A DNA stretch of 20,732 bases from JAENVT01 sp031412355. GTDB lineage: Bacteria > Actinomycetota > Acidimicrobiia > Acidimicrobiales > Ilumatobacteraceae. The DNA lies in the NCBI GenBank assembly GCA_031412355.1, contig JANOCR010000175.1, positions 1 through 20,732 of the forward strand, in the 5' to 3' direction. Made by a program: the position numbers and the translations under genes. Each line of letters opens with the position of its first letter. The first letter of the stretch is position 1. The notes beneath the pieces were generated by a model. It was not told where the DNA came from. It ran no database searches and saw only the letters and a list, made by a program, of their open reading frames with translations. This document shows positions 1 to 5,539 of the stretch, piece by piece.

Positions 1-131
1 CAATGGCCGACGTCGAAACCCACCCCGCCGCCGTGAGGCGCGAGCTCGATCCTCAGCTGTGGAGCACTCGTCAGCCGTGGTTCGCCGAACGACTCGCGGC
101 GCTGCAGGCCACGATCAGCACCAAATCCTGA
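1..131 (+). CDS. 3' end of an unrecognised protein (partial)
   Basis: An open frame runs from the left edge to a TGA at 129-131. The visible 42 residues, read from an ATG at 3, end in a Trp/Arg/Leu-rich stretch (LDPQLWSTRQPWFAERLAAL) that looks like a C-terminal amphipathic helix. I do not recognise the family. The ATG at position 3 could be internal or, less likely, the true start; the upstream sequence is outside the window. The 156 bases that follow, up to the next start, hold a promoter-like region and no obvious terminator. Confidence 0.4.
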   Translation, partial: MADVETHPAAVRRELDPQLWSTRQPWFAERLAALQATISTKS

Positions 132-218
132 CGGCGCCTGCAGCCTCGATCGAACTGACCTGGGCGAACACAAAAGCGCGCACGAATGTTACGCAAAGTG
201 CCTTCCGTACCCCTGTCG

Positions 219-263
219 GTGTGCATTACCGTGCACACACGGATAGCTCCCACACCGTACATT
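219..263 (+). promoter_or_regulatory. Inverted-repeat operator plus possible -10 upstream of the small His-rich gene
   Basis: A perfect 7-base inverted repeat, GTGTGCA (219-225) and TGCACAC (232-238), is separated by TTACCG. A -10-like TACATT lies at 258-263, which would put the transcription start near 270, about 18 bases before the ATG at 288. The repeat would then be centred near -41, where activators or repressors often bind. No good -35 hexamer is visible, which would fit activator dependence. The repeat and spacing are seen directly; the operator role is inferred. Confidence 0.4.
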
Positions 264-287
264 CCGACTACCCCACGGAGGTACTTC

Positions 288-599
288 ATGAGCCAGCGCC
301 ATCGCAGTTCGGAGGCGGTCCCACCGCCAAAGATGGACTCGCGGGCCCACGCCCACAACGAGCGGCATCGCATACACAGCGAATTGCAAGCCGTGACAGC
401 GCAGGTCAGTGCCGGTTATGAGCCAGACGAGGTGCACGAGCCAGGTCGAGCCTGGGTGCCCGCGCACCACCACGACGCCGAAAAGGCCAAGGCCGAGGCT
501 GGCAACACCAGCAAGCGCCATTGGAAGATGAAGATGTGGAAGCGGCGCACGAACATGCGCAAGGCGAAGGCACAAGCCTTCCGCATCGCCAGCGACTAG
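288..599 (+). CDS. Small basic His-rich protein of unknown function
   Basis: This is a 103-residue protein. The ATG at 288 is chosen because a clear Shine-Dalgarno GGAGGT lies at 277-282, five bases upstream; a longer frame from 186 has no such support. The N-terminal half is rich in His, Arg and Ser, the middle has an HHH cluster (WVPAHHHDAEKAKAEAG), and the last 35 residues are strongly basic with Lys/Arg/Met/Trp (KMKMWKRRTNMRKAKAQ). There is no signal peptide or membrane segment. Such composition could suit nucleic-acid or metal binding, but I recognise no family. It ends five bases before the stop of the convergent acetyltransferase gene. The good RBS and the upstream inverted repeat argue that it is a real gene. 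Confidence 0.6.
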   Translation: MSQRHRSSEAVPPPKMDSRAHAHNERHRIHSELQAVTAQVSAGYEPDEVHEPGRAWVPAHHHDAEKAKAEAGNTSKRHWKMKMWKRRTNMRKAKAQAFRIASD

Positions 600-604
600 C
601 TTCC

Positions 605-1243
605 TTACCCCCAGGTATTGGCGAACTCGTCTCGTCGCGCCAACCACTCCTCGGCGGTTATCGCGTAGCGGATGTGGTCCTCCCACGCGCCGTTGATCTC
701 GAGGTAGCGCAGCGAAACACCCTCGTCGCGGATGCCCAAGACATCCATGACCCTGCGGCTGTTGGTGTTGCGCGGCACGATGCAGATCTCGAGGCGATGG
801 AGATGGAGGTCGTCGAAAGCGAACCTGCAGATCACAGCCACACCTTCGGCGATGAAGCGGTTGCCGGCGTGGCGCTGGTCGATCCAGTATCCGACTACGC
901 CGCACTGGAATGCGCCGCGCACGACGTTGTTGAGGTTGATCTCGCCGGCGAACGCGTTGTCGACGAACAGCCCGAAGCCATACGCAGTGCCGACTTGACG
1001 TTCGCGGTCGCGCGTTGCGCAACGTGAGTTGAAAGCGTCGCGGTGACGCGTCGGGTCGGCCAGGTTGTTGGCGCGCAGCGGCTCCCACGGGGTCAACCAT
1101 TCGTCGTTGCGCAGCCGCACCTCGGTCCACTGGGCGAAGTCACTGGCCATCAGCGGCCGCATCATGATGCGCTTGCCGTACAACCGCATGCCGGGTTCGA
1201 CTGTGATCGACGGATGCACACCACCGCGACGGCTGAAGCTCAC
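605..1243 (-). CDS. GNAT-family N-acetyltransferase (RimJ/RimL-like)
   Basis: This 212-residue protein resembles the RimJ/RimL branch of GNAT enzymes, which transfer an acetyl group from acetyl-CoA to protein N-termini or small amines. It opens with a typical substrate-side strand (LYGKRIMMRPLMASDFAQW). The later part has the GNAT order: GVVGYWIDQRHAGNRFIAEGV, in the place of the acetyl-CoA pyrophosphate loop, then LHRLEICIVPRNTNSRRVMDVLG, and a C-terminal strand. The GTG at 1243 is chosen because it overlaps the upstream gene's TGA by four bases (GTGA), so translation is probably coupled; a longer frame reaching 1450 only shadows that gene. It is the last gene of the minus-strand run and converges on the small His-rich gene. 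The substrate cannot be read from sequence. Confidence 0.8.
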   Translation of the reverse strand: MSFSRRGGVHPSITVEPGMRLYGKRIMMRPLMASDFAQWTEVRLRNDEWLTPWEPLRANNLADPTRHRDAFNSRCATRDRERQVGTAYGFGLFVDNAFAGEINLNNVVRGAFQCGVVGYWIDQRHAGNRFIAEGVAVICRFAFDDLHLHRLEICIVPRNTNSRRVMDVLGIRDEGVSLRYLEINGAWEDHIRYAITAEEWLARRDEFANTWG

Positions 1244-1737
1244 GACCGCAGCCCCCGGTCTCGTTCGAAATCGGAGTCGACATCGACCTGATCGAGGTGG
1301 AGGTGACGCATGAGAGCGACCACGATGCAGCAGGCGGCGACGATGGTGTCGACCGCCTCGGCCGGCAGTCCCGGGTTCAACGCTCGCTCGGTCGACGATT
1401 CCGTCGCGACCGTTCGGAACACGTCTTCGGCGGCGGCGCGGTTCAGGCAAAACGGAAGTGGGGGAGCGCCGCCGAACTCGACGGCGGCGAACACAGTGGC
1501 CAGGTCCCCGACGATGCCGACGGCATCGGCTTCGACGGCGCTTGGCAGGGCGCGCAACATGTCGTCGAGGTGATCGGCGACAGCACCGAGGGCGTTGGTC
1601 AGTTCCTCTGGGCGCGGTGGATCGGACACCAGCTCACTGCTGGCCAGCGTGGCGGCACCGAGAGGTATGACATGGCGTTGACCGTCGACATCGAACTGCG
1701 TGGCGTCGTCGCCCAGGCGAACCCGCACAGCGTTCAT
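1240..1737 (-). CDS. Half-length Ppx/GppA phosphatase-like protein, probably not catalytic
   Basis: This 165-residue protein aligns by eye with the C-terminal half of actinobacterial exopolyphosphatase/GppA proteins. It has SSELVSDPPRPEELTNALG, then GIVGDLATVFAAVE in the place of the usual glycine-rich GxAGTxTT loop, then AAEDVFRTVATES, ERALNPGLPAEAVDTIVAACCI and MRHLHLDQVDV. Full Ppx proteins are about 300 residues and begin with a DxGTNS phosphate loop; here the first 30 residues have no such motif. The TAA of the DUF501 gene overlaps this ATG by one base (TAATG). DUF501 and ppx are commonly neighbours in Actinobacteria (known context), which supports the assignment. Loss of the N-terminal ATPase-fold half and an altered glycine loop suggest a regulatory or degenerate paralogue (inference). 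Confidence 0.6.
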   Translation of the reverse strand: MNAVRVRLGDDATQFDVDGQRHVIPLGAATLASSELVSDPPRPEELTNALGAVADHLDDMLRALPSAVEADAVGIVGDLATVFAAVEFGGAPPLPFCLNRAAAEDVFRTVATESSTERALNPGLPAEAVDTIVAACCIVVALMRHLHLDQVDVDSDFERDRGLRS

Positions 1738-2177
1738 TAGCGGTTCTCGAGCTGTTCGGCCACCCATGCACCGACCGGATCGTCGCCACCGGCCAGAAAC
1801 CAGGCGTAGTGCGCGTGCAGGCACTTCACGCCTTTGCGCGTTCCACCGACGCCGCCGTGAGGGCGGGGCCCGGTGTGTTCCGCAGGCAAGGCCGCGTCGC
1901 GCTCGGCGGCATAGCGAGCGTGCGCGTCAGCGATGCGCAGCGGATCGATCTCGGCCTCGGCGCGTCGCACGGCCCCGCCGGATTCGAGTTGGCTGATGGA
2001 CCGCACTTCGTGCTTGCCGACCAGCCAGTATCGGGTCGGCATCGGTTCGCCATCGTCGAGCAACGGGGCGTTGCGCACCACGATGGGTGCCCCGTCGGCA
2101 TCGCGAACCACCACTTCGAATGAACCGCGTGGCGACCTGCCGATCAGCTCGCGGACCGCCGCGACATCGTCGCTCAC
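1737..2177 (-). CDS. DUF501 family protein
   Basis: This 146-residue protein shows the DUF501 pattern: IGRSPRGSFEVVVRDADG, then PIVVRNAPLLDDGEPMPTRYWLVG, a HEVRSISQLESGGAVR segment, and near the C terminus the highly conserved GVKCLHAHYAWFLAGGDDPVG. The family is typical of Actinobacteria, where it sits beside exopolyphosphatase, and its biochemical role is unknown. The GTG at 2177 is preferred because it lies four bases after the CoxG stop codon and the family pattern begins just after it; upstream in-frame sequence lies inside coxG. The downstream Ppx-like gene starts on its stop codon. DUF501 members often carry a Cys-containing motif before the PxVVRTAP strand; here that position reads VVRDADGAP with no Cys. 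Confidence 0.8.
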   Translation of the reverse strand: MSDDVAAVRELIGRSPRGSFEVVVRDADGAPIVVRNAPLLDDGEPMPTRYWLVGKHEVRSISQLESGGAVRRAEAEIDPLRIADAHARYAAERDAALPAEHTGPRPHGGVGGTRKGVKCLHAHYAWFLAGGDDPVGAWVAEQLENR

Positions 2178-2181
2178 AGTG

Positions 2182-2886
2182 CTAACCGCGGCGAAGCCGT
2201 CGCACAACGATCCACAGCAACACCAGGCCGCCGACCAGCGGGAGTGCTCGCTTGAGGATCGCCGAACCGGCCACGTCGGACAGCTCGATCGGTGCAGCGG
2301 CCGGGCCGTTGATCTTGCGGGCCCCAGGCGAACCGCTGGCACCGTTGTTCGATGAGGGCTCTGCTGCAACAGGGCGGTCGGCGTCAACCTTGGCCTCGGC
2401 CGGCGGAGGTGTCTCGGCCGCAGCGGCGGCGTCGGGCTGCTTGTCGAGCATGGTGTTGAGGTTGGTCGCGAACTGGTTGATCAGCTTCTTGCTGACGTCA
2501 CCCATGATGCCGCGACCGAACTGGGCGACTTTGCCGGTGATGTGCAGGTCGGTCTCAACGACAACCTTGGTGGTCGCCGGATCGATCTCCTCCAAGCGTG
2601 CGGTGATCTCCGCTGCAGCATTGCCCTTGCCCGTCGTGTCGCGGCCTTCCGCCTTCAACAGTGCTCGGTGGTTGGTGTCGTCGCGCTCGAGGAACGTTGC
2701 CTGACCTTTGAATGCAGTGGAGATCGCGCCGAGCTTGACCTTGACGGTGCCGCGAAACACGTCGCCGTGGATCTCCTCGAGTGTGGCGCCAGGCATGCAC
2801 GGTGCGATTCGCTCGATGTCGACCAGTACTTTCCACGTCTCCTCGATTGGTCGAACCACCGTGAATTCGTTCAGAAGTTTGTCCAC
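2182..2886 (-). CDS. coxG: CoxG: SRPBCC-fold CO dehydrogenase accessory protein with C-terminal membrane anchor
   Basis: CoxG proteins are lipid-binding-fold partners of Mo-CODH at the inner membrane. They are linked to membrane attachment and, in mycobacteria, reported to pass quinone between the membrane and the enzyme (known for the family). Residues 1 to about 145 carry the CoxG pattern: LLNEFTVVRPIEETWKVL, then IAPCMPGATLEEIHGD and GTVKVKLGAISTAFKGQATF, ending near VAQFGRGIMGDVSKKL. An Ala/Pro-rich linker of about 60 residues follows, then one hydrophobic helix (LPLVGGLVLLWIVV) capped by RRLRRG, so the globular domain should face the cytoplasm. The 234-residue length includes this tail. 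The GTG start at 2886 overlaps the mocA-like gene by 16 bases and gives the normal family N terminus. Confidence 0.92.
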   Translation of the reverse strand: MDKLLNEFTVVRPIEETWKVLVDIERIAPCMPGATLEEIHGDVFRGTVKVKLGAISTAFKGQATFLERDDTNHRALLKAEGRDTTGKGNAAAEITARLEEIDPATTKVVVETDLHITGKVAQFGRGIMGDVSKKLINQFATNLNTMLDKQPDAAAAAETPPPAEAKVDADRPVAAEPSSNNGASGSPGARKINGPAAAPIELSDVAGSAILKRALPLVGGLVLLWIVVRRLRRG

Positions 2887-3440
2887 GATCCGAGATCCTC
2901 CAACGTGTCGATGTCAGCCGGTGAGCCTTCGCACGCTACTTCATCGACCCAATCTGGGTGAAGGCGCATCGCCGTACGGGCGCCTTCGTCACCGTCGTTG
3001 GGCAGGTGTGACCACACCGAACGACTCAGGCGCACCGGGTTCGGTCCGCGTGCACCGTCGTAGGTGGCCACGACGATTGGCGCACTGGACTCGGCCGCTG
3101 CGATGGCCCGCCATGCCGAGGCGGGAACGAAGGGCTGATCGGCGAGCCCGACGACGACGAACTCGCTGTTGTTCGCGCGTGCTGCGGCAACGCCGAGCTG
3201 CAAAGACCCGGCCTGGCCCTGCTGCCATGCCGCATTGTGGATGGTCGCGACGCCCGGGTCGTCGATGTCGAGATCAACCGCACCCGTGACCACGACGACG
3301 TGGTCGAAGCCGGCGGCGAGCACCTGGTCGAGCGACCGCCGAAAAACTGCGACGCCGTCGAGCAAGGCCAGCAACTTGTGGGTCGAACCGGTGAATCGCG
3401 AACCTCCCCCGGCAGCGAGCAGGAGGGCGGTCGTGGTCAT
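2871..3440 (-). CDS. mocA: MocA-like molybdenum cofactor nucleotidyltransferase
   Basis: This 189-residue NTP-transferase-fold protein belongs to the MobA/MocA group. MocA joins CMP to molybdopterin to give the cytosine dinucleotide cofactor used by CODH-type Mo hydroxylases (known). The N terminus carries the nucleotide loop LLLAAGGGSRFTGSTHKL (LxAGGxSxRxG..K). The acidic metal motif reads GLADQPF near residue 98, and ARGPNPVRLSRSVW follows near residue 130, as in MocA. Its place before coxG and after the XdhC genes supports the Mo-CODH role. ATG 3440 is taken. A GTG directly before it at 3443 is possible because no Shine-Dalgarno is visible and a -10-like TATGAT sits only 5-8 bases upstream, suggesting a leaderless message. 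Confidence 0.85.
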   Translation of the reverse strand: MTTTALLLAAGGGSRFTGSTHKLLALLDGVAVFRRSLDQVLAAGFDHVVVVTGAVDLDIDDPGVATIHNAAWQQGQAGSLQLGVAAARANNSEFVVVGLADQPFVPASAWRAIAAAESSAPIVVATYDGARGPNPVRLSRSVWSHLPNDGDEGARTAMRLHPDWVDEVACEGSPADIDTLEDLGSWTNF

Positions 3441-3448
3441 CACACGAC

Positions 3449-3454
3449 ATCATA
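3449..3454 (-). promoter_or_regulatory. Possible -10 element for leaderless transcription of the mocA-like gene
   Basis: On the minus strand TATGAT (five of six matches to TATAAT) ends 5 bases before GTG 3443 and 8 bases before ATG 3440. That spacing would place the transcription start on or next to the start codon. No Shine-Dalgarno is present. No convincing -35 hexamer is found at 16-18 bases. Leaderless messages are common in Actinobacteria. Confidence 0.35.
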
Positions 3455-3531
3455 TGGGCAGGCATCCGGGCAGCGTGCGGCCCGGAATTCGGTCATATCA
3501 GCCGTCCATCATCGACACCCTTGACGCAATC

Positions 3532-3579
3532 TTGATGACAAATGTGTTACGGCCGCCTTGAGTATTGCGGTTTGATGAC
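3532..3579 (+). repeat. Direct repeat TTGATGAC, 40-base period, upstream of the NlpC/P60 gene
   Basis: TTGATGAC occurs at 3532-3539 and again at 3572-3579, exactly 40 bases apart, roughly four helical turns. The second copy runs into an imperfect palindrome, ATGAC (3575-3579) and GTCAT (3588-3592), that covers the -10 region. This could be a two-site regulator target; the repeats are seen, the function is inferred. Confidence 0.35.
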
Positions 3580-3587
3580 GATATATT
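3558..3587 (+). promoter_or_regulatory. Promoter of the NlpC/P60 gene
   Basis: TTGAGT at 3558-3563 and TATATT at 3582-3587 are separated by 18 bases, a good vegetative-type promoter in locally AT-rich DNA. Transcription would begin near 3594, giving a leader of about 170 bases before the GTG at 3765. Confidence 0.5.
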
Positions 3588-3591
3588 GTCA

Positions 3592-3764
3592 TGTGTTTAG
3601 AGGGACATGGCGGCGTTCGTTGGTCGGCGGTTTCCTTCTGCAAGCGAAGCGGTGGCGCTCACGTATGGCGCTTTCGCCGTGTTCGAGGAGATTTCTCCTC
3701 TCCACGACCTAAGCATTTGCCCGAGGCGGGCGGTGCGCACCACCACACGACAGGGGACCCTTCC
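3592..3764 (+). promoter_or_regulatory. Long structured 5' leader of the NlpC/P60 gene, class unknown
   Basis: The leader holds several hairpins in a row. GGCG-CTTT-CGCC lies at 3667-3678. A perfect GAGGAGA/TCTCCTC hairpin lies at 3685-3700 and hides a Shine-Dalgarno-like GAGGAG. GCCCG-AGG-CGGGC lies at 3719-3731 and the palindrome GGTGCGCACC at 3732-3741. The true RBS (AGGGGA, about 3752-3757) comes just after the last hairpin. Genes for cell-wall hydrolases often carry c-di-AMP (ydaO) riboswitches in Actinobacteria, but I could not find the conserved ydaO blocks here, so I name no class. The rest of the 3444-3764 gap contains no gene. Confidence 0.4.
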
Positions 3765-4394
3765 GTGACAATCCGTCAGAAATTCGGAACATTTTTTGTT
3801 GCTGCCTCGCTGCTCGCCGGCGTCGCCGTGTTGACCGACGTCGGCTCGGCCAGTGCGGCACAGTTGCCCACCCGGTCGGTTGCAGCCACCGTCGACCTGA
3901 TCTCGGTGACATCGGCCTCGGCCTTGGCCGCCATGGGCACCTCAGACTTTGCAGTTCGCCTCGAGGCCGCTGCGTACGCTGCGGCCGTTCAGCTCGAAGC
4001 GGACGGTGCACGCGTGTACCAGGCTTGGATTTCGGCCGACCGAGCCCACCAGATCGCGGTGCTGTCGGCGTTGACGCAGATCGGCGTACCGTACCAGCGC
4101 AACGCCAGCAAGGTCGGCGTGGGCTTCGACTGCTCGGGCCTCACGGCCTATGCCTGGTCGCAGGCCAGTGTTGCCATTCCTCATCAGAGTGGTGCCCAAA
4201 TCCGCAGCGCTTCGGTGCGCACGCGCGATACGGCCCAGGCGGGCGACTTGGTCTACTACCCGGGCCACGTGTCGATGTGGCTGGGCGTCGATGATCTCAT
4301 CGTTCACGCCGTCGGGCGCGGTCGCGACGTCGAAGTCGGCCACATCTCCGGTCGGCGAATCAACCGGGTGAAGTTCGGCGACCCGACCGGCTGA
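3765..4394 (+). CDS. Secreted NlpC/P60 cysteine peptidase (cell-wall hydrolase)
   Basis: This 209-residue exported protein belongs to the NlpC/P60 family, which cuts peptide bonds in peptidoglycan stems. A signal peptide (basic TIRQK, hydrophobic core FFVAASLLAGVAVL, then SASAA) should be cut near residue 32. Residues 33-95 form an Ala-rich spacer. The catalytic domain fills the C-terminal half: ALTQIGVPYQRNASKVGVGFDCSG supplies the Cys nucleophile in FDCSGL, and GHVSMWLG supplies the His, followed by LIVHAVGRG. The GTG at 3765 is chosen because it follows AGGGGA with good spacing and starts directly at the signal peptide; the in-frame ATG at 3591 would bury that signal. The gene is on the strand opposite to the cox genes and ends five bases from the XdhC stop, splitting the cox accessory run. 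Confidence 0.88.
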   Translation: MTIRQKFGTFFVAASLLAGVAVLTDVGSASAAQLPTRSVAATVDLISVTSASALAAMGTSDFAVRLEAAAYAAAVQLEADGARVYQAWISADRAHQIAVLSALTQIGVPYQRNASKVGVGFDCSGLTAYAWSQASVAIPHQSGAQIRSASVRTRDTAQAGDLVYYPGHVSMWLGVDDLIVHAVGRGRDVEVGHISGRRINRVKFGDPTG

Positions 4395-4399
4395 CGAGC

Positions 4400-5206
4400 T
4401 CAGCCGTGGATGGGGCCGCTGGCACTGCGGAGTGACGGAGTCGTCCTGCCGGTACGCCTGGCGATGATCTCTGCGCAAATCGAAATGGCGGTCTCTTCCG
4501 GAGTCCGCGCCCCTATGTCGAGACCGATCGGCGACATCAACCGCTCGAGCTGTTCGGGCTCCTCGACACCGGCCTCGGCGAGTCGCTGCATGCGCTTGTC
4601 GTGCGTCTTGCGGCTGCCCATCACCCCGATGTAGCCGACCTTGGTGCCCAGCGCTCCCTGCACGGCCGGCACATCGAACTTGGGGTCGTGGGTCAGGATG
4701 CAGACAGCATCGCGTTGACTCAAAGTGGCCCCGCGTGCAGTGAAGACAGCGGTCGGCCACGAGACGATCACCTCGTCGGCCATCGGGAATCGTCGGCGTG
4801 TGGCGAACACCTCGCGGGCATCGCACACAGTGACCCGGTAGCCGAGCACCTTGGCCACCTTGGCAAGTGCTGCGGTGAAGTCGACGGCTCCGAAGATCCA
4901 CATCTGTGGCGGCGGGGCCCAACTCTCGACGAAGATCCTGACGGTCGGGGTATTGGCCAGATCCTCTGGCGTCGTTTGGCCTTCTGGACCGTAGTTGCGG
5001 ATGCCGCTGCGACCGGCCTCCAGCTCGGCCAGTGCGTCGCGTCCGACGATGCGAGTGAGCTCGGGGTTGCCGAGATCGCCGACAGGTTGGGCGGTCGTGG
5101 TGACGAGCAGCTTGGCGCCAACGTGCGGGCCGTCGACAACCGTGGCCAATGCCACCGGTTCGTCCGACTTGATGCACTCGCGCAGCAATTCGTACGTCGT
5201 TGCCAT
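4400..5206 (-). CDS. XdhC/CoxI-family maturation protein with Rossmann C-domain and degenerate N-domain
   Basis: XdhC proteins bind molybdenum cofactor, protect it during sulfuration and deliver it to xanthine-dehydrogenase-type enzymes (known family role). In this 268-residue member the C-terminal Rossmann part is clear: MWIFGAVDFTAALAKVAKVL near 102, VTVCDAREVFATRRRFPMAD near 125, LTHDPKFD near 171, YIGVMGSRKTHDKR near 192, and the signature GLDIGARTPEETAISICAEI near 228. The first 95 residues look like an XdhC N-domain that has lost the usual SGGCVEG and CGG Cys motifs. The next gene upstream, 15 bases away, encodes just such an N-domain, so the two probably act together as a split XdhC. 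ATG 5206 is the only good start. CoxF and CoxI of classical cox clusters are the nearest relatives by family. Confidence 0.88.
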   Translation of the reverse strand: MATTYELLRECIKSDEPVALATVVDGPHVGAKLLVTTTAQPVGDLGNPELTRIVGRDALAELEAGRSGIRNYGPEGQTTPEDLANTPTVRIFVESWAPPPQMWIFGAVDFTAALAKVAKVLGYRVTVCDAREVFATRRRFPMADEVIVSWPTAVFTARGATLSQRDAVCILTHDPKFDVPAVQGALGTKVGYIGVMGSRKTHDKRMQRLAEAGVEEPEQLERLMSPIGLDIGARTPEETAISICAEIIARRTGRTTPSLRSASGPIHG

Positions 5207-5221
5207 CTCAGCTGCCCGCGC

Positions 5222-5539
5222 TCACCAGTCGAGGGGCTCGACGAACAACCGGATGGTTCCGCCACATGTCAGACCCACGGCGAAGGCTTCGTCGTCGCTG
5301 TACCCGAAGGTGATGATCCGAGGCGGCGCTTCGCCGTTGAGGATCGCCAGCGCTTCGCTGACGACGGCACCTTCGACACAACCGCCACTGACGGATCCGG
5401 CGACTTCTCCGTCGACGTTGACCGCCATCGCTGCACCGGGCTCACGCGGCCCGGAGCCCTCGATGTCGACCACGCGAGCGATCGCCACGGCTTTGCCGGC
5501 GTTGCGCCAGCGATCGATGTCGTCCAACAACTCGCGCAC
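5222..5539 (-). CDS. Stand-alone XdhC N-domain protein (CoxI/XdhC domain)
   Basis: This 105-residue protein consists only of the XdhC/CoxI N-terminal domain. After an N-terminal helix it has VVDIEGSGPREPGAAMAV, then GSVSGGCVEGAVVSEAL with Cys54, and GLTCGGTIRLFVEP with Cys92. These two Cys motifs are the conserved core of the domain and are thought to take part in cofactor or sulfur handling. The GTG start overlaps the TAG of the upstream CoxE-type gene by one base (TAGTG), so translation should be coupled. The adjacent downstream gene supplies the Rossmann domain that this protein lacks. The protein is complete for its domain and is not a truncation. Confidence 0.9.
   Translation of the reverse strand: MRELLDDIDRWRNAGKAVAIARVVDIEGSGPREPGAAMAVNVDGEVAGSVSGGCVEGAVVSEALAILNGEAPPRIITFGYSDDEAFAVGLTCGGTIRLFVEPLDW

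Noticed and set aside
1244..1450. Longer acetyltransferase start at 1450
   Set aside because: The extension is Arg-rich shadow sequence of the Ppx-like gene; the GTG at 1243 overlaps that gene's stop and fits the family.
3591..3764. ATG at 3591 as the NlpC/P60 start
   Set aside because: It would place 58 residues before a clear signal peptide and has no Shine-Dalgarno; GTG 3765 has both.
3592..3764. c-di-AMP (ydaO) riboswitch call
   Set aside because: The context suggests it, but I could not find the conserved sequence blocks, so only a structured leader is reported.
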